Positions 50,557 to 61,119 of a stretch of 64,000 nucleotides of DNA are shown here, one piece after another. The translations under genes and the position numbers were made by a program. The DNA is from Sarcocystis neurona (lineage: Eukaryota; Apicomplexa; Conoidasida; Eucoccidiorida; Sarcocystidae). Below the pieces are notes generated by a model. It saw only the letters and a program-made list of their open reading frames with translations. It ran no database searches and was not told the DNA's origin. Within the stretch, counting starts at the first letter, position 1. The number at the start of each line of letters is the position of its first letter. The stretch spans positions 2,968,848 through 3,032,847 of the forward strand of contig KL647294.1 in assembly GCA_000727475.1 (NCBI GenBank), given 5' to 3'.

Positions 50557-52048
50557 GCATATATACGTACCCCTGTATAGATACACAGAGACATATATAT
50601 ACACATTTATATGGCTTCGTATTTACTTGTCAATCTATATGTTTCAGCATGTATAACACGGACAGGATGTTACTGACGTGTAAGAGCAGTTCTGGGGTGT
50701 CCTACGTACGACTGATTGCATATAATCATGCGTGTACAAATGTGGGCTGCATCTGCTGCGTCTGCGTTAGCTCTCACGATCAAACATTTGCCCAGAGAGT
50801 TACGCAGAGCTGTAGGGAAGGAGGCTGCTGCGGGCCCAGACAGAGCAAGGGCTTCTTCCTCGTCGCCCTTGAAACATCGGTTGTGGGATAACACAATGGT
50901 ACTCTGCAATGGTAATGATGACAGCGTAGGAGACTGTATACAACAAATGCTATCAACAGTTGTATTGAGTATGAGTAAATTTGATGCCTGTACTGGCAAA
51001 CGAACGAATAAAGATTTGTAAGTAGGCACTATCTACAGCATCCTCACTTCCGACGCCTCACCGGTGGGTCCTGCTGTATACACTTGTGTATCACCCCGAC
51101 ACTTGACTGACGTCCTTCACGCTGCATAGTGAAATTCTTACTGCACGAAGACAGGTCGAGTTTTTCGAGATATTGGGGTACTCGCATGAGAGGTTTATAC
51201 GTATATACACCGAAAAGCACACATTTGTAGACGCATCCACGGGAAGCAGTTCACGTTGACGCGCGCTCGTACGCACTGTTGCGTCAGAAACAATACGAAG
51301 CGAAGAGAGACACGCGTCACACGAGTACAGAACCGCAGTACTTTTCTTCCGTCCCCGGGTGCACGTACACCTCTAAAGAGTGTGGATATACTCCTGCAGG
51401 AGCATGAATCTTTCCTATCACTCCGTATAACCCCTCCTGTGGGGAGATATGGCTGTATGCAGGGCCAAGCTGCGAGCGGTACTTCTAGATCTCTACGTCT
51501 ACATTTATAGCCAAGAAAAATACGCATAAAATATATATAAATAGCTCTAGGTACGTGGGCAATGAAAATATCATTGGGCGCCGTACGAAAATACGCAGTG
51601 GGGTAAATGGCGCAAACGTGATACACATACATACCCACAGGCTGTGTTTCAGAAAATACATCAGGCAGCGGTCGTTACTGGTATATTTATATATATATAT
51701 ATACATGTACGGACGCATATATACGCGAATACATATGCATGGTGAGAACCTACATCTATACACATATGCACGTGTACTGCCTACGTCGTACGGATGGTTC
51801 TGGAGAGGAGACCCGCCATCTCTATGTTTCACTGTCGAAGCTGCTCCGTATATCGAGTGCTACGCGCTGCACGTATTGATAAGGAAAACCAGCCTTTACT
51901 GATGTCAGCCTTGAGGATGAAAAGGATCTATAATCCTGTGCTGCGTCAGCTGGCACACCGATACACTCATATCACTTCCCTTCACCGGCTGGTCGCTCTG
52001 TCTATTTGTCTACACACACCTATGTGCATATATAGATAGATCAGATAT

Positions 52049-52295
52049 ACCTAGCAAATGTGACTATTCTTAAGCCGCTATGTGTATTCATATATCTACA
52101 TATACATACACGTGTGAATACACATAACTCTAACATCATTTTTTGAGTATATATATATATCTTTGTATATACACATATATATATATAGACAGATAGATAG
52201 ATAGATAGGTGTACCTAGCGGATATGACTATTCTCACGTCGGAATGTACATACGATTATACGTGTGGACACGTAGCTCTAACATTATTATTCCAC
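52049..52295. repeat. Imperfect direct duplication, spacing 164 bp
   Basis: ACCTAGC starts at 52049 and again at 52213. Both copies continue with a TGACTATTCT block, then a CGTGTG block and CTCTAACAT, in the same order. TA/GATA microsatellite fills the space between the copies, so the original unit probably included it. Confidence 0.65.
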
Positions 52296-53225
52296 TGCGA
52301 ACTTCGTCAAAGTCTGAGGGAGACAGTGCATCCTGCGACCGCTGTGCACTCCACTAGAAAGCGAACACGCATGCGGAAGTGGTCGAAGTCTCTCCATATG
52401 TGTGAACTACATACCTGCTTTATGTCTGTGTGCTGTCTCCAGGGACCCACGTCTGTTCTGTGTGAATATTCTTATACATAGAAGAAAAATCGAATTTACA
52501 TAAAGGCAGTGCGCGACGCCCCTGCAGGTCACCACGTTGGATGGTGCGCAAGTTGCTCGGGTGTTTCGCAGGTGCAGGTTTACCTCTGTGTAGATACGGC
52601 TGGTGCATTTTTTCACTTTTGTAGACGCAATCACTTCGTCTTTGCTTCTTCACAAATTCCAGGAGTGTGTTGTTCGAGTCGGTACGTGCAAAATCAATTC
52701 GTATCTGCTTTTTCACACGCGCAGAAGTTTGCTGTTCAGAACTGCACGGACACGCGTGCTTGGCCTCCATTGCAAGTATGTCTACAATGGCTGCGTCCTA
52801 CGTGGGTACACACAATCAATGCACGTCCCAAAGTAGTATGTGATCCCAGCGTTGCTCTTCACGTTCGTACCTATACATTCACCGCTATATACATATATAT
52901 GTGTGGGTGAAAACGGCAGTAAAAGACTATGCGTCTACGTGTACATCTGACGAAGAGTGAACGAGATGTGCCGTAGCAAAAAACGTGGGAGCGCGGGAAC
53001 TTCTGCGGCAGCTGTGTACGTAGAGCTCAGTAGACTGCCCGCCTCCACGGCAGAAATAATCTACGCAGAAAATGACGGCCCTCCGACGGGCGTGCGGGCG
53101 CACACACGCCTAGAGTTTGCAAGCCGGGCTCGGCAGGAGCCGGGGCTCTGTGCGAACCCGCGCGAACACAGAGAGTGCCTTGCGCAAGCGAGAGCCTTGC
53201 GCTAAAACTCTGTTTTTTTTTGCAG

Positions 53226-54886
53226 GAGCTGCAGCGAGCGAGAGACTTGACGCCGGGTGCTTCGGCAGTAACTTCTTGGGCTGCCCAGAGACGTGGACGC
53301 TCGAAGGACGACAAACAGAGGGAAGGCGCGAAGGAAGGACGAGGAGAGGAACACGCAGAGAAGGTGAAAGGAAAAAAGCGACGAGGCGGAGGAAGAAGAA
53401 AGAGAGAAGGGAAGGAAAAGGTGAGAAAAGGGCAAAAGAAGCGACAGAAAAAGACATGAAACAAGAGAGTTGTTGTCCCTTTCTCGCCAGGCGAAGACCC
53501 GGTGACTTCTTCACGGGGGGCGGTGACTTTTCTCTCCACGTGTTCGTGCGATGGCTACGTCGTTGCCACGCATCTGTCCGCGGGAAAGGAGCAAAACCGT
53601 TCGCAGTCTACGCGTGCACACAAAATTTACTCGTTTACTGTTTCTGTGAAAAAGCTTGTAAAAGCATGCGGGTCCACCCGTACGAGAGACACGAGACGGC
53701 CAAATACCTTGCTACAGGCGTATATCTAGACGTACGTATGTATGGACGTATAGAACGACAACCGGACAGACACGTACACACAGAGACCCACATATAGAGA
53801 GAGGGAGGGAGATACACATACATATATATATATATATATGTAGACAGATAGATAGTTAGAGAGATACTTATTCGGCAGCAAATGGGCATATATAGAGAGA
53901 GATAGAGAGAGACATGTATTTACCTGTACGGCAGCAAATGGGGATACACACAGAGAGAGAGATACGGAAAGATATGTACATCCTTATAGATCGCAGCCTA
54001 TGGGCGCTGCAGTCTGCTGCCTGTGTGCTTCGACAGCAACAAATATGCAAGTAGCGGTGTACAAACGCATGCGTGGCCAGCGAGAAGAGAAGAAACCAGC
54101 GGCAGGGCGCATGCCCCACGCATGCGAAGGCGTCGCTGCAGGCAGCACCGTGTGTTGCTGGGCAAAGGGACCTGTTCGCTGCCACGGAAACCTCCGCAAG
54201 AAAAAAGGAGAACGCAGAGCAAGAAGAAGAGAAGAAAAGGAAGGTGAAGAAGAAGACTGCAGCAGGAGAGATCAGACGCATCCTCGTCTCTGTCTTTGTG
54301 TCTCTCTTTGTGTGGCCCTCATTTGTTTCATCTTCATCTTCTTCTTTTCTGCCTTTTCCGTGTTTCCCCTTATATTCCTCCTTTTGCTTTCCCTCTAATT
54401 CCTTCCCGACCGTCCCCCCAGAAAGATGGGGGAGCCCTTCTTCTTCTTCGTCCTCCTGTCCACCGCCCCTTCGTCGCTCTCTTGGCAGCCGTCTTCCTCG
54501 CTTTTCCTCCCCGTGCTCTTCTTCTTTTTCTTCCCGCTGCCGCTGTCCCTTCCTCGTCCCCCTTCTCCGGGTCCACGATACGTGCAGACAGCAGAAGACA
54601 GCCACCGCTTCTTTCGCTCTTCCTGCGCAGGGCGTGGCGGCGTGCGTCGAGTACCTCCGCCCCGCGTTTCTTGGACACAACGCGCCTGCGCCGGCGAGTG
54701 GCCGTGTCGTCCCGACCAGAACATGCGTCTGTCTTCTCTGCTGCAGCGCAGACGGAGACGCGCGGCCCATATCATTTCCTTGCCGAGCCTCCGCAGCAGC
54801 TCGGGACGCGCCTCGCGCTCCTCAAAAATGTGCGACGGACGCTCAGCCACATGCGGCAGTCCCGGCTGCTTCTCCTCACAAGTTAG
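53226..54886 (+). CDS. Candidate multi-exon gene, only two exons suggested
   Basis: This is uncertain and the protein is not recognised. A strong acceptor (long T run then TGCAG) precedes 53226. From there one frame runs 65 codons to the excellent donor AAAAG|GTGAGA at 53420. This gives a Lys/Arg/Glu-rich segment starting ELQRARDLTPGASAV. A second candidate exon starts after GATACGTGCAG at 54588, following a long pyrimidine tract, and reads in phase 1 to a TAG at 54884-54886. It ends in a non-repetitive basic segment containing RGPYHFLAEPPQQLGTRL and RRTLSHMRQSR. A middle exon around 54145-54285 (after CGCTGCAG, Lys/Glu-rich) is possible, but its donor does not give the phase needed by the last exon. 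No first exon is identified. The minus strand is also open over part of this region. Confidence 0.3.
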
Positions 54887-55669
54887 CTCGGCCCGTACAC
54901 ACGCACCCACGCGCACGCGCATGTAAGGGGGGTGCTCCTCTCTCCACACTCTTACACATATATACACATTTACACATGCAGAAATACGTGTAAATATACG
55001 TATATGTATATATATACACATGTATACGTATAGAGTGGAATACATACGTACACACGTGGAGGGGGAGAGAGAGGTGGAGACACGGGTCCTGGTGCATGCA
55101 ATGAAGCACATACCTGCATAAATACGTGCCGATAGGTAGATATTCACAACACTGCAGACACACACACACATGTATACAGAGGTAAATTTACGTATCTTTA
55201 CAGAGATACACGCAGACATACGAACGCGTGGTGGGCAAAGGGAGACACCAAGAGACAGACAGAGGGCGCGAAAGATGCGTGTCTGCTGCTGTTGCCCACG
55301 CTTCAAACTGCAGAGCCCCTCTGTCGGAGGGCGCTGTCCACGCACCCAGGGCCCCGTCGAGAAAGTATCAACACTTCATCAATAAACAGAGAGAGAGGGA
55401 GACACGGATGCGCCATCAGCTTTCAACTACATATATACGAAGAAAGTGAGAGACAGGGTGCTCAAGCACTCTCAATTTACATATATATACATATATATGT
55501 GTACGGACACAGACAGGTGTGTAGTTGACATACATATATATATATATATATATACGTGTACACCTATACACGTGCCTGCGCATGTCCACAGCTATTAACT
55601 CACATGCAGATTCTTTAACACAAATCTCTCACGCAGCTAATACATGCACCTCCCGATGTACGCATACAC

Positions 55670-55700
<31 letters not shown>

Positions 55701-55963
55701 TATATATACATATACGTGTGCATACGTGCATACATGCAGATACTGTATACACATGTACACAGATATATATATATATATATACATGCATATATGTTAGACA
55801 AGTGCAGATAGAGAGAGACGCAGATACAGATGGAAGTTTGTATATGTTCGCAACACTGGTCTGCCTGCGGGGTTTTTTGGCTGCTGCTGCTGCTAGAGGA
55901 TGGCTCGCTTGGAGCGGAAGGCGTTGCACAAGCCGATCAAAATGCTCATCCTCCTGCTGCTGT
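54887..55963. other. TA/TGTA microsatellite region
   Basis: Mostly alternating TA, TACG and TGTA units, with longer TA runs near 55480-55500, 55530-55555, 55675-55705 and 55763-55780. No gene is visible. Some 3' untranslated sequence of flanking genes may be included. Confidence 0.7.
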
Positions 55964-56632
55964 TTAGCTGCTGCTCCTGCTACGCCGCAGCCCTTGCTCC
56001 TGCTGCCGCGTTCCTGCTGCTCGTACTGCCGCGTAGCTGTTGCTCCTGCTGCAGGGTTGGTGCTGTTCGTGCTGCGCCGCGGCTGTTGCTCCTACTGCCG
56101 CGTTCCTGCTGCTCCTGCTGCGCCGTATTTGCTGCTCCTGCTGTCCCGTTTCCGCTGCTCCTGCTGCCGCGTAGCTGCTGATCCTGCTGCAGCGTTGCTG
56201 CTGCTGCTGCGGCGCAGCTGCTCTCCGTGCTGCTGCTGCTTTTTCTCCTCCTTCGTTCTGCATTGCTGCAGCCGTCCCTCCCTTCCCTTTTCCTTGTTGC
56301 GCCGCTTCATTTTTCTCTAGCACTGCCTTGCCAAGTGTGCTGCTGCTAATATGTCCTCTGCCGCGGCTTTTTCTCCCCCCCTCCGGTTGCTGCTGCTTGG
56401 TCTGCTGCTTCTTCTCTGCTGCTGCTGCCTCTGCTTCTCCGCAGCCTTCGTGCTGTCGCGTCTGCTGTTGCTCTGCTGCTCCTGCTGCTGCTGTCGCCTC
56501 TCTCTTCCGCTGCTCACTGTCTCCGCTACCGCAGCTTCTCGTTCGGTCGCTGCAGTGCCCCGTGCAACAGCCCACCGCAGCTGCTGCTGCAGCGCTGCTG
56601 CCGCTTCTTCTTCTGCTACTCCCCCACGCCAT
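55964..56632 (-). CDS. Possible small Gln/Ala/Ser-rich protein downstream of the methyltransferase
   Basis: An open frame of 222 codons starts at ATG 56632 in the context GAAAATGG, which resembles the favoured start context in coccidians, and lies 86 bp after the methyltransferase stop on the same strand. The first half is hydrophilic (MAWGSSRRRSGSS, then Gln/Ala/Glu-rich). The second half is a degenerate repeat of about 27-30 bp giving Arg/Ser/Gln/Ala-rich residues. It has no recognisable domain, and it could instead be 3' untranslated sequence. Confidence 0.22.
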   Translation of the reverse strand: MAWGSSRRRSGSSAAAAAAVGCCTGHCSDRTRSCGSGDSEQRKREATAAAGAAEQQQTRQHEGCGEAEAAAAEKKQQTKQQQPEGGRKSRGRGHISSSTLGKAVLEKNEAAQQGKGKGGTAAAMQNEGGEKAAAARRAAAPQQQQQRCSRISSYAAAGAAETGQQEQQIRRSRSSRNAAVGATAAAQHEQHQPCSRSNSYAAVRAAGTRQQEQGLRRSRSSS

Positions 56633-56718
56633 TTTCTTCTCTGTGCAGCAACCCCGTCTGCAGTTCTTGACTTTGGCGCCTCGCGTTCTTCGTCGAGTGT
56701 GTGGGCTTCTGCTGCTCT

Positions 56719-59700
56719 CTATTTCTCGTCATCCTCGCCGCTGCTACCGCTGCTGCTACCGCTGCTGCTATCGCTGCTGCTATCGCTGCTTTCCTCTCCG
56801 CTGTCGCTGCTGCTACTGCTGCTGCCGCTCTCACTCCCGCTCCCGCTGACGCTACTTCTGCCGCTGCTGCTGCCGCTTCTGCTGCTGCTCCTGCTGCTTC
56901 TCACGCTGCTGCTGCTGCTGCTCTTTTCCATTGCCGCACCGCTGCTCTGGCTGATCCCTTCGCTCCACGTGATGGCTGTGCCTTCTGAAGAAAGCAGTGG
57001 CCCCTCCTCTTCCTCTTCCTCCTCCGCTCCGTCAGCTTCTTCCTCTCCTGTCTTTCCTCCTTCCTTATCTTTCACTCTCTCCCCTGCTGCTGCTGCAGTC
57101 CACTCTGCTGCCGGTCCCTTTGCTGCTCTGATTGCTGTGACCGTTGCTTGCTTCTTCGCTGCTCCCCGTGCTGCAGCCACTGTTTTCGCGCTTCCCCCTG
57201 CCGCAGGGGCTGCTGACGCTGCTGAAGCTGGCGCTCCCTGTCGTCCAGTCACTTTTTCTTCCACGCTCTCCCTTTTCTTGTTTCCCCCTCCCGCTGCTGC
57301 TGCTGCGCGTGGTACCGCTGTAGTTGCTGCTGCTCTTACTCTTGCTGCCGCTGCTCGTTCTTCCCTCCCTGCTGCTGCTGCTCCTCCCAAAGTTGCTGCT
57401 CGCGCTTCCCCCTTTCCCTCTGCTGCTGCCGCTCTTATTCTTGCTGGGGCTGCTCCAGCGGCCGCTGCTGCAGCAGCTGCTGCTGGTCCTGCTGCTGCGT
57501 CTTCAGAGAGCGTCTTCTGTTCTGCGTTCGCGCCGCTGTTTATCCCCTGCTTCCCTCGACCTTCACCATCATTCTTCTGTGCTGCTGCCGTGTAGTATTT
57601 TTCCTGCGGCTGCTGCTTCTCCTGCCTGAACTTCGTTTTGGTCGTACGAACCGTCTCGTGCCTCTCCTGCCTCTGCTCCTGCTTGTTTCCCTGGTCCTCC
57701 TCCTCCTTCTCCTGCGTCGTCTCGACCTGCTGTTGCTCTTGCTGCTGTCTTCCCTGCGCTGCGCCTCCCTGCAGTCCCTTCTGGGACCTCATCCTCTCGA
57801 TCCTAGTAGTCTCCTTACAACTGCCAGCCTCCTCCTGCTGCTCCCCTTGCTGCTGCTGCCGCTGTTCCTCTCCAACTTCTATCCTCTGCTGCTGCTGCAG
57901 CTTCGGGTCCTGCTGCTCTTGCTGCTGCTGCTCTTGCTGCTGCTGTTCTTGCTGCTGCTGCTCTTGCTGCTGCTGCTCTTGCTGCTGCTGCTCTTGCTGC
58001 TGCTGCTGCTCTTGCTGCTTTCGCTGTTGCTGCTCGTCTTTCCCGCCGTGTCTACGGTGGTGCCTCCCATGCTCCTTCCCCTTCTCCTCCTTCCTGTCCC
58101 GTTCCTTCTCCGCGTCCTCTCCTCGCGGACTGCTGCTGCCGCCGCCTTCAGCTTCATGCTTGTGCTGCGCGCCGTGGTGCTTCTTCTCTTTCTTTTTGCC
58201 TTCTCCGTTGTCCTTCTTCTGTCGCTTGCTGCTGCCACTGCTCGGTATCTGCTTGCCGTCGACATCTGAGAGCTGCTTCTCACCTTGCAGCCCGGCTTGT
58301 TCTTGCTCTTGCCGTTGTTCGTGCTCTTGCTGTTTTCCTTTTCGCCCTGGCTGCTGCTGCTCGTTTCCTTGCTGCCCCTGCTGCTGTTCGTGCGGTTGCT
58401 TCGACTTCCCATGTGTCCGCTCTTGCTTCTGCTTGTGCCGCTTCCCCCCGGACTGCTCCTCTTCCTGCCTCTCCTGCTGTTCTTCTGGCCGCTGCTGCTG
58501 CGCTTTCTCTTGCGTCTGCTGCTGTCTCTGCTGCTGCCCCTGCTGTGACTGCTGCTGCTCTGTGGGCTGCGTCGTCGTCACTTCTTTCTCTTCTGTCTTC
58601 TGTCGCTTCTCTGCTGCTGCCCCCTGTTCTCCTTGCGCGCCAGCGCCTTCTTCGCTCCTTCGACGACTGTTCGCCCCACTAGCCCCTTTTCCATCCCCCT
58701 GCTGCTCCTGCTCCTGCAGCGTCGCGTCCACCACGTGTACAGACACCTCATAGGCTCGTTCTGTGGGATGCTGCCGCTGCAGCTCGACGCAGCAGCGCAG
58801 CTCTAGTCCTGCTACCGCCTCCATCGGCTCAGGCAGCAGAACCAACGTCTGCAGCCAGTGCGTCGGCTCGCCGTATGGGCTCGTATCAAGTATACATTCT
58901 TTCCCACACACTGGTGCCCTTCCCGCTCCTTCCTCGTGCTGCGGTGGCTGCAGCTGCTGTACTGCCTGGGAGTGGTGCGGCTGCTGCGCCTTCTTGTCGT
59001 GCTGCGGCTCCTGGACGGGTGGGGGGGTGGTGGCACTGCAGCTGCTGCAGTCCGCACAATGCAGGCGACCCTTTTCCTCTTTGGCTGCGTCAGGAGAAGC
59101 ATCAGCAGCAGCACATCGCTCCGCCTTCTCCGTATTCTGCTTCTCTACCCCGTGTTCTTCTCTGCGCGCCTTTTCTTCTTCTTCTTCTACGTGTTCCCCT
59201 GGAGGAGCAGTGGCAGCAGCAGCAGTAACGTCTAGGGAAAGTGAAGGTTGACAAGTAAACCAACAGTCGAACCAGAGAGCGAAGGCGTGGACCCACGAAG
59301 TTCGTTTTATGCGTAAATAAATTTGGTCGTTGCAGATGCTCCGGATGCGGTGTCTAGACACCCGAAGCAGGTCCCAGTCGAGTACAACGCCGGGCTCGCA
59401 GGCCGTCGCCTGATGCGGTTGTAGCTGCTGCAGCAGGGGCTTCTGCTGCTGCTGCTGCAGGAGCTGCTGCTGCAACGGCGAGAAGTCAAAGCCATGAAAG
59501 CAGGAGAATGTCTCTATTTCTTCCTTCCAGTATTTAGGCAGCGCTGCAACACTAAGAAAGAGTCTACAGCGCGAAGGAAACAGTCGGCCTCTTCTTCTTC
59601 GTCCTCCTTCTTTGGCTAGGAAGAAATCTCTCGCAAGCAACACAGAATCGAGCATGCACTCGTGTAGAAGATAAAAGCCCATCCACTCCGATATAATGAT

Positions 59701-61119
59701 ATCGACGCCGTCCCCTTCGCATCCATACGCCTGCAGCCATTCCTCGACAAATTCAGCGACGTTCTCTCCTCCGCCACCTACGACGACATCTTCCTGCTGC
59801 GGTTCGTCGTCAGAAAATGCAGCGCTGTCCACTGACCCCTTCCTATCCTCGGCCTGCTGCACCACTTGCCGCGCCTGCTGCTCCTGCTGCTGTCGCTGCT
59901 GTTGCTGTTGCTGCTGCTCCTGCTTTGGCTGCTGCTGCTGGTGTTGCTGCTGCTGCTGTCGCTGCTGCTCCTCAAGCACTCTCGCGGCTGCTACTTTGTC
60001 TTCTTCTTCTGCACAAGGGGCCCTCCCTGCTGCCTGCAGACGTTCCGATGCTTCCTGTCCTCCTTTCGTTTCTCCCCTGCCTGGTTCTTTTTTGTCTTCT
60101 TCTTCTTCGACCTTGGCACCAGCCTCTCCTCCTCCTGCAGTGGTGGGCGTCGCTGTTCCTGCTCTCACGGCGCCGTTCTTTGCTGCTGCTGCTGCTGCGC
60201 CTTCTTCTCCTCCGCCCGCCGCTGCAGTTCCTGCTGCTGCTGCCGCGGCTGCTGCCTTCCGTCTTCGTGCGGCTGCTGCCGCCTTCACAGCAGCAACCAG
60301 CTGCTCAACCGTAGCATGAATAGGCAAGATGACGTGCTGCAGATCATTTGCCGCGATGATCTGCTGCAGCAAGTAGAACGCATCGCTCGCTTCGACCGCA
60401 TAAACTCTCCTTGCCTTCCCTGTGCGAGCAGCAAAGAGAGACAGAATGCCCGACCCCGCGCCCACGTCCATCACTGCTGCCCCTGCAAAACAGCAACGCT
60501 GGTGCAACGCAACAGCCCTGTGAAATGCACACGTCCGCGGCTTGTCTCGAAGCATCAGGCACTGCACCCGCGGGTCCCCGTAGCTGCTGAAGTACGACGC
60601 TTCTCGCTCTCGCATTGCTGCTGTCACGACGTCTGCTGCTGTTGCTCCTGTCTCTCCTGTTGTTCCTTCTGAAGCTCTGTTTCCCGCTGTTAACTCTCCT
60701 GCTCCTCCTGCTGCTACGTCTGCTGCTACCGGCCCTGTTGCTGCTGCTACCAGCCCTGTTCCTGCTGTTGCCGGCCCTGTCCCTGCTGGCGACACTGTCG
60801 CAGCTGCTGCTGCGTCGTGTCCTCGCTCTTGTGCTGCTGCTGTCGGTGCGACGCAGGAGAGCAGAAACTCAGGAACGCGCGCCTGCTGCTCCAACGTCTC
60901 AGCTCCCTTCCTGCAGATACTCAACGAAGCGGCTGCAGATGATACTCCTGCTGGTCCTGCTGCTGTTGCTGCTGCATTGCCGCCTCTGCTTTTATCCCCT
61001 CCTGCAGCAGCATCTTGAAGCGTTTTACTCTCAGCGCCACTTGCGACCAGCTGCTGCGCGCAGCCGTTTCCAGTCACCGCCCGCGGGAGGGCGGCTGGTC
61101 CTTCCCTATCCACCGCCAT
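56719..61119 (-). CDS. Type I protein arginine N-methyltransferase with large low-complexity insertions
   Basis: The enzyme transfers methyl groups from S-adenosylmethionine to arginine in proteins such as histones and RNA-binding proteins. The single open exon (1466 codons) starts at ATG 61119. After an Ala/Gly-rich leader comes YFSSYGDP (about 176), the SAM-binding motif VMDVGAGSGILS (216-227), VYAVEAS (239-245), the double-E loop SEWMGFYLLHE (477-487, both Glu present) and the THW loop PTHWLQTL (752-759). The barrel segment ALWFDCWF also fits. Between 280 and 460, Ala-, Gly- and Gln-rich sequence is inserted between the SAM motifs and the double-E loop; another block of about 110 residues precedes the THW loop. 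After about 800 the protein is a Gln/Glu/Lys-rich tail with QEQQQ repeats and ends in a Ser/Asp/Glu-rich run. The subtype (PRMT1/3/6-like) cannot be fixed. Some low-complexity parts could be unrecognised introns. Confidence 0.88.
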   Translation of the reverse strand: MAVDREGPAALPRAVTGNGCAQQLVASGAESKTLQDAAAGGDKSRGGNAAATAAGPAGVSSAAASLSICRKGAETLEQQARVPEFLLSCVAPTAAAQERGHDAAAAATVSPAGTGPATAGTGLVAAATGPVAADVAAGGAGELTAGNRASEGTTGETGATAADVVTAAMREREASYFSSYGDPRVQCLMLRDKPRTCAFHRAVALHQRCCFAGAAVMDVGAGSGILSLFAARTGKARRVYAVEASDAFYLLQQIIAANDLQHVILPIHATVEQLVAAVKAAAAARRRKAAAAAAAAGTAAAGGGEEGAAAAAAKNGAVRAGTATPTTAGGGEAGAKVEEEEDKKEPGRGETKGGQEASERLQAAGRAPCAEEEDKVAAARVLEEQQRQQQQQHQQQQPKQEQQQQQQQRQQQEQQARQVVQQAEDRKGSVDSAAFSDDEPQQEDVVVGGGGENVAEFVEEWLQAYGCEGDGVDIIISEWMGFYLLHECMLDSVLLARDFFLAKEGGRRRRGRLFPSRCRLFLSVAALPKYWKEEIETFSCFHGFDFSPLQQQLLQQQQQKPLLQQLQPHQATACEPGVVLDWDLLRVSRHRIRSICNDQIYLRIKRTSWVHAFALWFDCWFTCQPSLSLDVTAAAATAPPGEHVEEEEEKARREEHGVEKQNTEKAERCAAADASPDAAKEEKGRLHCADCSSCSATTPPPVQEPQHDKKAQQPHHSQAVQQLQPPQHEEGAGRAPVCGKECILDTSPYGEPTHWLQTLVLLPEPMEAVAGLELRCCVELQRQHPTERAYEVSVHVVDATLQEQEQQGDGKGASGANSRRRSEEGAGAQGEQGAAAEKRQKTEEKEVTTTQPTEQQQSQQGQQQRQQQTQEKAQQQRPEEQQERQEEEQSGGKRHKQKQERTHGKSKQPHEQQQGQQGNEQQQPGRKGKQQEHEQRQEQEQAGLQGEKQLSDVDGKQIPSSGSSKRQKKDNGEGKKKEKKHHGAQHKHEAEGGGSSSPRGEDAEKERDRKEEKGKEHGRHHRRHGGKDEQQQRKQQEQQQQQEQQQQEQQQQEQQQQEQQQQEQQQQEQQDPKLQQQQRIEVGEEQRQQQQGEQQEEAGSCKETTRIERMRSQKGLQGGAAQGRQQQEQQQVETTQEKEEEDQGNKQEQRQERHETVRTTKTKFRQEKQQPQEKYYTAAAQKNDGEGRGKQGINSGANAEQKTLSEDAAAGPAAAAAAAAAGAAPARIRAAAAEGKGEARAATLGGAAAAGREERAAAARVRAAATTAVPRAAAAAGGGNKKRESVEEKVTGRQGAPASAASAAPAAGGSAKTVAAARGAAKKQATVTAIRAAKGPAAEWTAAAAGERVKDKEGGKTGEEEADGAEEEEEEEGPLLSSEGTAITWSEGISQSSGAAMEKSSSSSSVRSSRSSSRSGSSSGRSSVSGSGSESGSSSSSSDSGEESSDSSSDSSSGSSSGSSGEDDEK
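57895..58015 (-). repeat. 15-bp codon repeat encoding QEQQQ within the methyltransferase tail
   Basis: The minus strand carries repeated CAG CAG CAA/GAG CAG units of 15 bp that translate as QEQQQ, with one slightly longer unit. The repeat is in phase with the enzyme's frame and is the most regular part of the tail. It is a likely length polymorphism. Confidence 0.85.

Larger units (their letters stand above)
44756..53225. other. Long region of degenerate CAG triplets and microsatellites, no gene supported
   Basis: About 44760-46650 and 48400-49950 are dense degenerate CAG/GCA triplets, open on both strands, without recognisable domains. About 46650-48400 is less repetitive, but its frames are short and contradictory. 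About 49960-50340 is fairly unique, 50340-50620 is TA and GA microsatellite, and 50640-51500 is unique but carries no convincing open frame. About 51500-52300 is TA/GATA-rich with a 164-bp-spaced duplication, and 52300-53225 is mixed. The promoter of the unknown gene should be just above 44755. Confidence 0.5.

Noticed and set aside
54745..54886. RGPYHF as evidence for ribosomal protein uL13
   Set aside because: The residues around it do not match uL13, which continues with a different conserved segment, and no other uL13 exon is visible.
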